Shown here: piece by piece, positions 23,377-34,688 of the stretch | Position numbering within the stretch: the stretch's first letter is position 1 | Layout of the letters: the number at the start of each line of letters is the position of its first letter | Assembly: GCA_023614405.1 (NCBI GenBank) | Contig: CM042694.1 | Coordinates: 359,614,975-359,678,974 of the forward strand | Direction: 5' to 3' | From: Avena insularis | Taxonomy: Eukaryota > Streptophyta > Magnoliopsida > Poales > Poaceae | Length of the DNA: 64,000 bases | Notes under the pieces: generated by a model | What the model was told of the DNA's origin: nothing | Databases searched by the model: none | What the model saw: only the letters and a program-made list of their open reading frames with translations | Program-made: the position numbers and the translations under genes

Positions 23377-26300
23377 TGAAACGGGCCTAAGAAATTCAAA
23401 ACTGGTCCGAACAAGGTAAATCCTTCGCGTGGTGTCATATTATGTGACATAGTTGCAAAGAAAAATACCAGACTTGGTATATTGTAAATATCTCGAAAAA
23501 ACCTTCTCAGAAATGACCTATCATATTCGAGGTTTCGTGGCTTTCGGGCCAAACGACCAATGTTATGGCCAGAATCGCGACATAGTTTGTGATAATATGC
23601 CCATTATGCATGCATGTGCATCTTGGGACGACGAACAGTATTGCAGGAGGAAGTTTTCCTTTTTGTCGTATGGAAGAGCCATTTTCTATATTCTGAGTGC
23701 CAAAATCGGGGCGTTTTGTGAAGCAACACAAAACGTTCAATTCAAAAATGCTACCACCCTATTTTTCAAAAATACTAGACCACCTACATGGACAATGTCC
23801 CAACAGGGATTTTAAAACCTATCCATCCACCCCTGGCGTAAAAGACAAATGTCTGCTGAATCGGTAGGAAGTGGCTCCGGTTTGAACTACAGGTACATGA
23901 TCTAATGCTCATGAATTTTTGAAAAAAACATTTTTAGACTCACAATATGATGTTTCTTCAGAGATACAGTGCATGTTTTAGCGAGGCTCGTCCCCTATCT
24001 TCATGCTCGTTGTTTTGACCATAGTTTCAAATGGAAATTTTTTGAAACATGCCTAAGAAATTCAAAAATGGTCTGAACAGGTAAATCCTTCACGTGGTCT
24101 CATATTATGTGACATACTTGCAAGTAAAAATACCATACTTGGTATATTGTAAATATCTCGAAAAAACCTTCTCAGAAATGACCTATCATGTTCGAGGTTT
24201 CGTGGCTTTCAAGCCAAACGACCAATGTTATGGCCAGAATCACGACATATTATTTGATAATGTGCCCATATTATGCATGCATGTGCATCTAGGGACGGCA
24301 AACAATGTTGCAGGAGGAAGTTTTCCTTTTCATCGTATGGAAAAGCCATTTTCAATTTTCTGAGTGCAAAAATTGAGGCGTTTTGTGAAGCAACACCAAA
24401 TGTTCAATTCAAAAATGCTACCACCCTATTTTTCAAAAATACTAGACCATCTTACATGGACAATGTCCCAACCAGGAATTTTAAAACTTATCCGTCCACC
24501 GCTGGAGAAAAAGACAAATATCTGCCGAATCGGTGGAAGTGGGTCTGGTTCGAACTACAGGTACATGACCTAATGCTCATGATTTTTTGAAAAAAACATT
24601 TTTAGACTCACAATATGATGTTTCTTCAGAGATACAGTGCATGTTTTAGCGAGGCTCATCCCCTATCTTCATGCCCGCCGTTTTAACCATAGTTTGAAAT
24701 GGAAAAAATTTGAAACAGGCCTAAGAAATTCAAAAATGGTCCGAACAAGGTAAATCCTTCGCGTGGTGTCATATTATGTGACATAGTTGCAAAGAAAAAT
24801 ACCAGACTTGGTATATTATAAATATCTCGAAAAAACCTTCTCAGAAATGACCTATCATGTTCGAGGTTTCGTGGCTTTCAGGCTAAACGACCAATGTTAT
24901 GGACAGAATCGCGACATAGTTTGTGATAATATGCCCATTATGCATGCATGTGCATCTTGGGACGGCGAACAATATTGCAGGAGGAAGTTTTCTTTTTCGT
25001 CGTATGGAAAATCCATTTTCTATATTCTGAGTGCCAAAATCGGGGCGTTTTGGGAAGCAACACCAAATGTTCCATTCAAAAATGGTACCACCCTATTTTT
25101 CAAAAATACTAGACCATCTTACATGGAAAATGTCCCAATCAGGGATTTTAAAACCTATGCATCCATCCTCAGAAAAAGACAAATGTCTGCCGAATCGGTA
25201 GGAAGTGGGTCTGGTTCGAACTACAGGTACATGATCTAATGCTCATGATTTTTTGAAAAACTCATTTTTAGACTCACAATATGATGTTTCTTCAGAGATA
25301 CAGTGCAAGTTTTAGCGAGGCTCATCCCCTATCTTCATGCCCGCCGTTTTGACCATAGTTTGAAATGGAAAAAAATTGAAATGGGCCTAAGAAATTCAAA
25401 AATGGTCCGAACAAGGTAAATCCTTCGCGTGGTGTCATATTGTGTGACATAGTTGCAAAGAAAAATACCAGACTTGGTATATTGTAAATATCTCGAAAAA
25501 ACCTTCTTAGAAATGACCTATCATGTTTGAGGTTTCGCGGCTTTCAAGCCAAACGACCAATGTTATGGACAGAATCGCGACATAGTTTCTGATAATATGT
25601 CCATTATGCATGCATGTGCATCTTGGGACGACAAACAATATTACAGGAGGAAGTTTTCCTTTTCGTCGTATGGAAAAGCCATTTTCTATATTCTGAGTGC
25701 CAAAATCGGGGCGTTTTGTGAAGCAACACCAAATGTTCAATTTAAAAATGCTACCACCCTATTTTTCAAAAATACTAGACCACCTACCTGGACAATGTCC
25801 CAACAGGGATTTTAAAACCTATCCATCCATCCCTGGCAAAAAAGACAAATGTCTACCGAATCGGTAGGAAGTGGGTCCGATTTGAACTATAGGTACATGA
25901 TCTAATGCTCATGAATTTTTGAAAAAAAACATTTTTAGACTCACAATATGATGTTTCTTCAGAGATATAGTGCAAGTTTTAGCGAGGCTAGTCCACTATC
26001 TTCATGCCCGCCGTTTTGACCATAGTTTGAAATGGAAATTTTTTGAAACAGGCCTAAAAAATTCAAAAATGGTCTGAACAGGTAAATCCTTCATGTGGTC
26101 TCATATTGTGTGACATAGTTGCAATTAAAATACCAGACTTGGTATATTGTAAATATATCGAAAAAACTTCTCAGAAATGACCTATCATGTTCGAGGTTTC
26201 GTGGCTTTCAAGCCAAACGACCAATTGTATGGCCATAATCATGACATATTTTGTGATAATGTGCCCATATTATGCATGCATGTGCATCTTGGGATGGCAA

Positions 26301-29300
26301 ACAATATTGCAGGAGGAAGTTTTCCTTTTCATCGTATGGAAAAACCATTTTCTATTTTCTGAGTGCCAAAATTGGGGCGTTTTGTGAAGCAACACCAAAT
26401 GTTCAATTCAAAAATCCTACCACCCTATTTTTCAAAAATACTAGACCATCTTACATGGACAATGTCCCAACCAGGGATTTTAAAACCTATCCGTCCACCC
26501 TGGCGAAAAAGACAAATATCTGCTGAATCGGTAGGAAGTGGGTCTGGTTTGAACTACAGGTACATGATCTAATGCTCATGGCTTGTTGAAAAAATAATTT
26601 TTAGACTTACAATATGATGTTTCTTCAGAGATACAGTGCAAGTTTTAGCGAGGCTCGTCCCCTATCTTCATGCCCGCCGTTTTGACCATAGTTTGAAATG
26701 GAAAAAATTTGAAACAGGCCTAAGAAATTCAAAAATGGTCCGAACAAGGTAAATCCTTCGCGTGGTGTCATATTATGTGACATAGTTGCAAAGAAAAATA
26801 CCAGACTTGGTATATTGTAAATATCTCGAAAAAACCTTCTCAGAAATGACCTATCATATTCGAGGTTTCGTGGCTTTCGGGCCAAACGACCAATGTTATG
26901 GCCAGAATCGCGACATAGTTTGTGATAATATGCCCATTATGCATGCATGTGCATCTTGGGACGACGAACAGTATTGCAGGAGGAAGTTTTCCTTTTTGTC
27001 GTATGGAAGAGCCATTTTCTATATTCTGAGTGCCAAAATCGGGGCGTTTTGTGAAGCAACACAAAACGTTCAATTCAAAAATGCTACCACCCTATTTTTC
27101 AAAAATACTAGACCACCTACATGGACAATGTCCCAACAGGGATTTTAAAACCTATCCATCCACCCCTGGCGTAAAAGACAAATGTCTGCTGAATCGGTAG
27201 GAAGTGGCTCCGGTTTGAACTACAGGTACATGATCTAATGCTCATGAATTTTTGAAAAAAACATTTTTAGACTCACAATATGATGTTTCTTCAGAGATAC
27301 AGTGCATGTTTTAGCGAGGCTCGTCCCCTATCTTCATGCTCGTTGTTTTGACCATAGTTTCAAATGGAAATTTTTTGAAACATGCCTAAGAAATTCAAAA
27401 ATGGTCTGAACAGGTAAATCCTTCACGTGGTCTCATATTATGTGACATACTTGCAAGTAAAAATACCATACTTGGTATATTGTAAATATCTCGAAAAAAC
27501 CTTCTCAGAAATGACCTATCATGTTCGAGGTTTCGTGGCTTTCAAGCCAAACGACCAATGTTATGGCCAGAATCACGACATATTATTTGATAATGTGCCC
27601 ATATTATGCATGCATGTGCATCTAGGGACGGCAAACAATGTTGCAGGAGGAAGTTTTCCTTTTCATCGTATGGAAAAGCCATTTTCAATTTTCTGAGTGC
27701 AAAAATTGAGGCGTTTTGTGAAGCAACACCAAATGTTCAATTCAAAAATGCTACTACCCTATTTTTCAAAAATACTAGACCATCTTACATGGACAATGTC
27801 CCAACCAGGAATTTTAAAACTTATCCGTCCACCGCTGGAGAAAAAGACAAATATCTGCCGAATCGGTGGAAGTGGGTCTGGTTCGAACTACAGGTACATG
27901 ACCTAATGCTCATGATTTTTTGAAAAAAACATTTTTAGACTCACAATATGATGTTTCTTCAGAGATACAGTGCATGTTTTAGCGAGGCTCATCCCCTATC
28001 TTCATGCCCGCCGTTTTAACCATAGTTTGAAATGGAAAAAATTTGAAACAGGCCTAAGAAATTCAAAAATGGTCCGAACAAGGTAAATCCTTCGCGTGGT
28101 GTCATATTATGTGACATAGTTGCAAAGAAAAATACCAGACTTGGTATATTATAAATATCTCGAAAAAACCTTCTCAGAAATGACCTATCATGTTCGAGGT
28201 TTCGTGGCTTTCAGGCTAAACGACCAATGTTATGGACAGAATCGCGACATAGTTTGTGATAATATGCCCATTATGCATGCATGTGCATCTTGGGACGGCG
28301 AACAATATTGCAGGAGGAAGTTTTCTTTTTCGTCGTATGGAAAATCCATTTTCTATATTCTGAGTGCCAAAATCGGGGCGTTTTGGGAAGCAACACCAAA
28401 TGTTCCATTCAAAAATGGTACCACCCTATTTTTCAAAAATACTAGACCATCTTACATGGAAAATGTCCCAATCAGGGATTTTAAAACCTATGCATCCATC
28501 CCTGGCGAAAAAGACAAATGTCTGCCGAATCGGTAGGAAGTGGGTCTGGTTCGAACTACAGGTACATGATCTAATGCTCATGATTTTTTGAAAAACTCAT
28601 TTTTAGACTCACAATATGATGTTTCTTCAGAGATACAGTGCAAGTTTTAGCGAGGCTCATCCCCTATCTTCATGCCCGCCGTTTTGACCATAGTTTGAAA
28701 TGGAAAAAAATTGAAATGGGCCTAAGAAATTCAAAAATGGTCCGAACAAGGTAAATCCTTCGCGTGGTGTCATATTGTGTGACATAGTTGCAAAGAAAAA
28801 TACCAGACTTGGTATATTGTAAATATCTCGAAAAAACCTTCTCAGAAATGACCTATCATGTTTGAGGTTTCGCGGCTTTCAAGCCAAACGACTAATGTTA
28901 TGGACAGAATCGCGACATAGTTTCTGATAATATGTCCATTATGCATGCATGTGCATCTTGGGACGACAAACAATATTACAGGAGGAAGTTTTCCTTTTCG
29001 TCGTATGGAAAAGCCATTTTCTATATTCTGAGTGCCAAAATCGGGGCGTTTTGTGAAGCAACACCAAATGTTCAATTTAAAAATGCTACCACCCTATTTT
29101 TCAAAAATACTAGACCACCTACCTGGACAATGTCCCAACAGGGATTTTAAAACCTATCCATCCATCCCTGGCAAAAAAGACAAATGTCTACCGAATCGGT
29201 AGGAAGTGGGTCCGATTTGAACTATAGGTACATGATCTAATGCTCATGAATTTTTGAAAAAAAACATTTTTAGACTCACAATATGATGTTTCTTCAGAGA

Positions 29301-30043
29301 TATAGTGCAAGTTTTAGCGAGGCTAGTCCACTATCTTCATGCCCGCCGTTTTGACCATAGTTTGAAATGGAAATTTTTTGAAACAGGCCTAAAAAATTCA
29401 AAAATGGTCTGAACAGGTAAATCCTTCATGTGGTCTCATATTGTGTGACATAGTTGCAATTAAAATACCAGACTTGGTATATTGTAAATATATCGAAAAA
29501 AACTTCTCAGAAATGACTTATCATGTTCGAGGTTTCGTGGCTTTCAAGCCAAACGACCAATTGTATGGCCATAATCATGACATATTTTGTGATAATGTGC
29601 CCATATTATGCATGCATGTGCATCTTGGGATGGCAAACAATATTGCAGGAGGAAGTTTTCCTTTTCATCGTATGGAAAAACCATTTTCTATTTTCTGAGT
29701 GCCAAAATTGGGGCGTTTTGTGAAGCAACACCAAATGTTCAATTCAAAAATCCTACCACCCTATTTTTCAAAAATACTAGACCATCTTACATGGACAATG
29801 TCCCAACCAGGGATTTTAAAACCTATCCGTCCATCCTGGCGAAAAAGACAAATATCTGCCGAATCGGTAGGAAGTGGGTCTGGTTTGAACTACAGGTACA
29901 TGATCTAATGCTCATGGCTTGTTGAAAAAATAATTTTTAGACTCACAATATGATGTTTCTTCAGAGATACAGTGCAAGTTTTAGCGAGGCTCGTCCCCTA
30001 TCTTCATGCCCGCCGTTTTGACCATAGTTTGAAATGGAAAAAA
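23377..30043. repeat. Five-monomer segmental duplication, two copies of ~3.33 kb
   Basis: ~23377-26709 and ~26710-30043 have monomer order B-A-B-B'-A. Rare variants recur at +3333 to +3336 (TCATATTCGAGG at 23522 and 26855; CATATTATTTGATAATG at ~24245 and ~27578; CCAATTGTATGGCC at ~26221 and ~29557). I see only scattered single-base differences and short indels between copies, so this is among the youngest events in the array. Confidence 0.9.
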
Positions 30044-31751
30044 TTTGAAACAGGCCTAAGAAATTCAAAAATGGTCCGAACAAGGTAAATCCTTCGCGTG
30101 GTGTCATATTATGTGACATAGTTGCAAAAAAATACCAGACTTGGTATATTGTAAATATCTCGAAAAAACCTTCTCAGAAATGACCTATCATGTCCGAGGT
30201 TTCGTGGCTTTCAGGCCAAGCGACCAATGTTATGGACAGAATCGCGACATAGTTTGTGATAATATGCCATTATGCATGCATGTGTATCTTGGGACGGAGA
30301 ACAATATTGTAGGAGGAAGTTTTCCTTTTCGTCATATGGAAAAGCCATTTTCTATATTCTAAGTGCCAAAATCGGGGCGTTTTGTGAAGCAATACCAAAT
30401 GTTCGATTCAAAAATGCTACCACCCTATTTTTCAAAAATACTAGACCATCTACATGGACAATGTCCCAACCGGGGATTTTAAAACCTATCCATCCACCCC
30501 TGGCAAAAAAGACAAATGTGTGCCGAATCGGTAGGAAGTGGGTCCGGTTTGAACTACAGGTACATGATCTAATGCTCATGAATTAAAAAAAAAACATTTT
30601 TAGACTCACAATATGATGTTTCTTCAGAGATACAGTGCAAGTTTTAGCGAGCCTCGTCCCCTATCTTCATGCCTAGTTTGAAATGGAAATTTTTTAAAAC
30701 AGGCCTAAGAAATTCAAAACTGGTCTGAACAAGGTAAATCCTTCACATGGTCTCATATTATGTGACATAGTTGCAGGGACAAATACCAGACTTGGTATAT
30801 TGTAAATATCTTAAAAAAACCTTCTCAGAAATAACCTATCATGTTCGAGGTTTCGTGGCTTTCAAGCCAAACGACCAATGTTACGGCCAGAATCGCGACA
30901 TAGTTTGTGATAATGTGCCCGTATTATGAATGCATGTGCATCTTAGGATGGCTAACAATATTGCAGGAGGAAGTTTTCCTTTTTGTCGTATGGAAAAGCC
31001 ATTTTCTATATTTTGAGTGCCAAAATAGGGGCGTTTTGTGAAGCAACACCAATGTTCAATTCAAAAATGCTACCACCCTATTTTTAAAAATACTAGACCA
31101 TCTTACATGGACAATGTCCCAACCGGGGACTATCCGTCCATCCCATGCGAAAAAGACAAATGTCTATCGAATCGGTAGGAAGTGGGTCTGGTTTGAACTA
31201 CACGTACATGATCTAATGCTCATGATTTTTTGAAAAAATCATTTTTAGACTCACAATATGATGTTTCTTCAGAGATACGGTGCATGTTTTAGCGAGGCTT
31301 GTCCCCTATCTGCATGCCCGCTGTTTTGACCATAGTTTGAAATCAAATTTTTTTGAAACAAGCCTAAGAAATTAGGTCGTGCATGATGTAAAATTAGAAA
31401 TTCACCAACACGTAAGTTATACGTCTATTCCAGATGAACCAAACTGATTTCTGTATTATCTTGATCCGAGGTATTATGCACAAAATGAGGGAGAAATTTT
31501 GTTTATAGACTTTCCAGAAAACAATTAAAATTGTTCCATTCACGTGGATTTAAACTAATAGAAGGTCGTATTTTGCACGTAAATCGGTCTTGTATTTTCG
31601 TATGGGCCTTGTCCTTATCGGTCCGTGGAGAAAAATTATTAGAAAAAAAATCGCCAGAGGCTCGTCCCATGGAAGCCCAGGCCCATTAACGATAATACAT
31701 TTAGATAGGGCCGCGATGCACATATTGAACACGAAAGAATAAACACCGCAG

Positions 31752-31815
31752 TGGTCAGCGGTAGAGGTAGATTTCTTGAGGGTGCGGGTTTGACTCCTTG
31801 TTCTCCCTCTTTTTT
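31752..31815 (+). other. tRNA-like Pol III motif unit 1
   Basis: TGGTCAGCGGTAGAGG resembles an A box, GGTTTGACTCC (31787-31797) a B box, and T6 (31810-31815) a terminator. The A-to-B gap is too short for a full tRNA. Confidence 0.35.
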
Positions 31816-31937
31816 GCTCGTTATATCCAGACCTGGTACGGCGGGGTTCGCGGGCCGCGATGTTTAGGAGGCCTTGTTGCACTAGGTTTTAAATAGGTAC
31901 GGCGGAGTTGTTTGACACAAAGCACGCGGTGGTGTGG

Positions 31938-31999
31938 TGGTTCAGGAGCTAGGTTGAATGGAGGAGGTCGCGGGTTCGAGTGCTAGAGGGGTCCTTTTT
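31938..31999 (+). other. tRNA-like Pol III motif unit 2
   Basis: GTGGTTCAGGAGC resembles an A box, GGTTCGAGTGC (31973-31983) a B box, and T5 (31995-31999) a weak terminator. It is probably related to the unit ~185 bp upstream. Confidence 0.35.
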
Positions 32000-32389
32000 G
32001 CTATATTAATCAAGCGCGTGAAGTTGACTCCTTTTAGTTCGTTGGGTCCACGTGGCAGGTCATTGGTGGGTCCCTAGTGTCAGTTTGTTGGAGCCCATAT
32101 GTCAGGCCAACCTAGTCAACATGGTCCTTTTTGCTATATTAATCAAGCGCGTGAAGTTGACTCCTTTTAGTTCGTTGGGTCCACGTGGCAGGTCATTGGT
32201 GGGTCCCTAGTGTCAGTTTGTTGGAGCCCATATGTCAGGCCAACCTAGTCAACATGGTCCTTTTTGCTATATTAATCAAGCGCGTGAAGTTGACTCCTTT
32301 TAGTTCGTTGGGTCCACGTGGCATGTCATTGGTGGGTCCCTAGTGTCAGTTTGTTGGAGCCCATATGTCAGGCCAACCTAGTCAACATG
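31991..32389. repeat. 133-bp tandem repeat, three copies
   Basis: Copies at 31991-32123, 32124-32256 and 32257-32389 begin GTCCTTTTTGCTATATTAAT. I see one difference (CACGTGGCAGG against CACGTGGCATG in copy 3). Very recent expansion. Confidence 0.96.
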
Positions 32390-32690
32390 TCCAATTTAGC
32401 TAGACTGATGTATGACAGGTGGGTCCCACACTTCATGTATTTGTCCTAGTCAGCTCGCTGGGTCCACGTGGCAGGTCGTTGGTGGGTCCCTAGTGTCAGT
32501 TAGTTTGAGCCCATATGTCATGCCAATCTGGTCAACATGTCCAATTTAGCTGGACTGTTGTATGATAGGTGGGTCCCACACTTCATGTATTTGTCCTAGT
32601 CAGCTTCACACGACACTTGTGCAGCCACATCAGCAGAAGTTGACACATGGAAACAACATGTAAACAAAATTGTTGATGTGGCAACCAGTT
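32385..32690. repeat. 150-bp diverged repeats related to the 133-bp unit
   Basis: CAACATGTCCAATTTAGC recurs at ~32384 and ~32534, with GTGGGTCCCACACTTCATG and the CACGTGGCAGGTC...GTGGGTCCCTAGTGTC core shared with the 133-bp unit. Two copies, the second running out near 32605. Confidence 0.8.
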
Positions 32691-32943
32691 ATTTTAAAGT
32701 ATCAAGAAGCAGCAGTGGCCATGACCATTTAAATTGGTCGTAGTGAGCTAAATATAAGGCCATAAACTAGTGCCATCCATCTATGACCTTTTCGTATTAG
32801 GAAATTATGACCTTCTTAACAAATTAGTCATAATTTTCCAGGGTTTGGACCCTCTCAAATGCCTTATGACTACTTGGTTCAGAATGGTCATAAACCTATG
32901 ACCAAAAAATCGATGGTCGTTAAGCAAAGGTCACTAGTGAGCA

Positions 32944-32957
32944 TATTTATTGTAGTG
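32944..32957 (-). other. Terminal inverted repeat of the CACTA element
   Basis: Minus-strand CACTACAATAAATA. The following three bases, TGC, are the candidate target duplication, but its partner at the left end is not visible. Confidence 0.7.
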
Positions 32958-33587
32958 TGCAAAACTCCAGGTTGGACTCAAGCCTCTGCGAGGTAGTCTT
33001 TTCCTGTTGCTTGCATGCCCTAGCGACAAGGTCGTACACCTGAGCAACTGCTTCTGGCGACATGTCCTGCTCCAGGAGGGTCTTGGCGACGGCAATGTTG
33101 AGGGCAGGAGTTGGCATGACTTGCCTCCCCTCTGAATCTATGTAAGGGGTGGCTTTTGTCGGCTTAGACCCATTATATCCCAACCTTCGCCGAACGCCAG
33201 GATCTTCAATGACGTGAGCTGGTACCTTCTTTGTCTTTTGCTTTAACAACAATTGCTTGTATTCGGCTTCCATATCTCTTGCCGCCTTGATGGATTGTTG
33301 TGCCTTAGCCATGTCTTCGTCCAGCTTAGCGTCCTGCTCCGCGATGCACTTGGCCTCCGCCAAGATTTCCGCGTGCTTCTCATCAAGCTTCGTAACGCTC
33401 TAGATATGGCGATGGTGATTGGCTCAACGAGAAGTGCGCCATAGATTGCTTTGTCCGCGGGAGTGGCTAGTGGGTTACCAGCTGCAGACGTTGATGGTGG
33501 CATTGGCGGCTGATTTGATTGTCGGGCCATACTAGGGGACGTGGTGAGTTCCTGCGCCGGTAGCGGGCGGATAACCGGAGGAGGCAT
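32958..33587 (-). pseudogene. gag downstream region, coiled-coil-rich, minus-strand gypsy element
   Basis: Two overlapping minus frames (33587 to 33243 and 33363 to the insertion point) carry one protein interrupted by a frameshift near 33360. The first is Pro/Ala-rich. The second reads AKCIAEQDAKLDEDMAKAQQ, then GVRRRLGYNGSKPTKATPY and VAKTLLEQDMSPEAVAQVYD, a charged helical linker. The terminal residues before the CACTA sequence are disrupted by the insertion. I do not recognise a catalytic domain. Confidence 0.5.
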
Positions 33588-33802
33588 AGCTTTGGCCGGA
33601 GCCAGAGGCTCGGCGGCTTTCTTAGTTGCTGCTGATCTAGTGACCGCTGGCGTGGGCGGAGCTCTCTCCCGTTCTAGTTCCTGTCTGTCTCTTCCATCAT
33701 GCTCTCAATGGCGACTAGCACTTGGTGGGAAGTGTTGGTCTTCTCAGCGCGCTCCTCCTTCTTGATCTCCTGCTCGATCTCCATCATAACAGCGTCGTAT
33801 TC

Positions 33803-34297
33803 CTACGAGTTAGCATCTGAGCCACCGGCATCCATACTGATGTCGGCGTAAAGCGCGTCAAGGACAGAGTCGGAGTTGGCTTCGGTGTTGGCAATGGGGG
33901 ATGTGGAGGGTGATGGAGGCGGGCTGTTGTTGTTATTTCCTCCTCCGGCTACGACGGCAGTTGCCGCCATGGCCTCTTCATTGGCATCCGCGTACTCGTT
34001 GACGATGGCAACCATCTCACCAAGGGTGAGAGGGCCTGCGGCCTGCCGCCTTCGGAGGGTATGCTGAAGGAGTGTTCTAGGCATGATCCCTTCCACGAAG
34101 TGGTATATGAGCTCATCGGCGCAGTCACCCTCTAGGGTTTCCCTCACCCTCATCCATCTAGCGAGGTATTTGCGAGGAGGTTCTCCCTCCCTTTGAATGC
34201 ATCTAGCCAGATCGAAGATGGTGACGACACCGACAAAGTGTGACCTGCGCATCTCTAATGCTCGGGGAAGCCAAGCGGATTTGCGTGGTCCTTCCAC
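33803..34297 (-). pseudogene. gag: gag core, minus-strand gypsy element
   Basis: 164-residue frame with a retrotransposon gag signature: IFDLARCIQREGEPPRKYLA, RWMRVRETLEG, ADELIYHFVEGIMPRTLLQH, LTLGEMVAIVNEYADANEEA. It ends in a Ser/Pro/Asn linker. The region 34307-34668 upstream reads in another frame (NVFVGIGDTVAIGRVLFSGN, TRFSIIPFRDIHIF) and probably belongs to the same product, so a frameshift or stop separates them. Lies directly 3' of the primer site. Confidence 0.7.
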
Positions 34298-34669
34298 CTT
34301 TATATCCTACACAGGAGCGGTTTGGGTGGGCCTTGAAATTTCCTGATCCGAGCCACCAGACTCCAAGGAGAGGTATGGCCTAGATCCTTTCGCGAATGTG
34401 TCCTGCTCATAGGCGGTCCGTGCGGGTCTTGACGAGGTTCCGACTTCCTGGGAGCTAGGACCCGAGTCAGTTTCGCTGATGAAGATGTGGATGTCTCTGA
34501 AGGGGATGATGGAGAAGCGCGTGGGGTTCGTCTTCGCCGGCACCCAAAACTCATCTGGAGGGAAGATCGGGACGTTGCCAGAGAAGAGAACGCGACCGAT
34601 GGCTACGGTATCACCGATTCCCACGAAGACATTTGACCTCGCCCGGTGTAGAGCTCGAAGCGCCTCTTT

Positions 34670-34686
34670 CCCCACGGTGGGCGCCA
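34670..34686 (-). other. Primer-binding site, minus-strand gypsy element
   Basis: Minus-strand TGGCGCCCACCGTGGGG, two bases after an LTR ending CGACA. A common gypsy primer site in grasses. Confidence 0.85.
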
Positions 34687-34688
34687 AC

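Larger units (their letters stand above)
14021..31373. repeat. Satellite array: 26 tandem monomers of ~670/665 bp with higher-order structure
   Basis: A landmark ATG of the motif atgacctatcatgttcgagg recurs at 14157, 14827, 15496, 16166, 16836, 17502, 18172, 18837, 19507, 20173, 20843, 21508, 22178, 22843, 23513, 24178, 24847, 25513, 26177, 26846, 27511, 28180, 28848, 29513, 30180 and, mutated, ~30833. Two monomer classes are visible. Class A is ~670 bp with CCCATATTATGCATGC and ACCATCTTACATGG. Class B is ~665 bp with CCCATTATGCATGC and ACCACCTACATGG. The first four are A, then A and B mostly alternate. Each monomer has TACCAGACTTGGTA and ATGCATGCAT palindromes. Open frames of 60-150 codons recur in every copy but are frame-inconsistent between classes and match nothing I know. 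I treat them as non-coding. Confidence 0.97.
31374..32957. mobile_element. Right end of a CACTA-type DNA transposon
   Basis: Starts where satellite homology ends and finishes in TATTTATTGTAGTG, the inverted complement of a CACTACAATAAA terminus. Sub-terminal repeats of the TGACC/GGTCAT type in both orientations are dense from ~32720 to 32935, as expected for transposase binding. Upstream are direct repeats rich in GTGGGTCCC and CACGTGG, which I associate with Triticeae CACTA elements. The element ends inside a gypsy gag, a clean insertion boundary. The left terminus is not found in the window, and no transposase frame is seen. Confidence 0.7.

Noticed and set aside
14157..30586. Dozens of 60-150-codon open frames repeated through the satellite, such as those starting MTYHVRGFVAF.
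   Set aside because: They recur because the DNA repeats. The frame changes between monomer classes (cuts at CATATTATG/CATTATG), different frames are open on both strands, and no protein family is recognisable.
14021..31373. CRISPR-like array.
   Set aside because: Repeats are ~670 bp with no short-repeat/spacer alternation, and the sequence is plant DNA.
31752..31999. True tRNA genes.
   Set aside because: The A-to-B spacing is too short in unit 1, and neither unit forms an acceptor stem or a recognisable anticodon arm.
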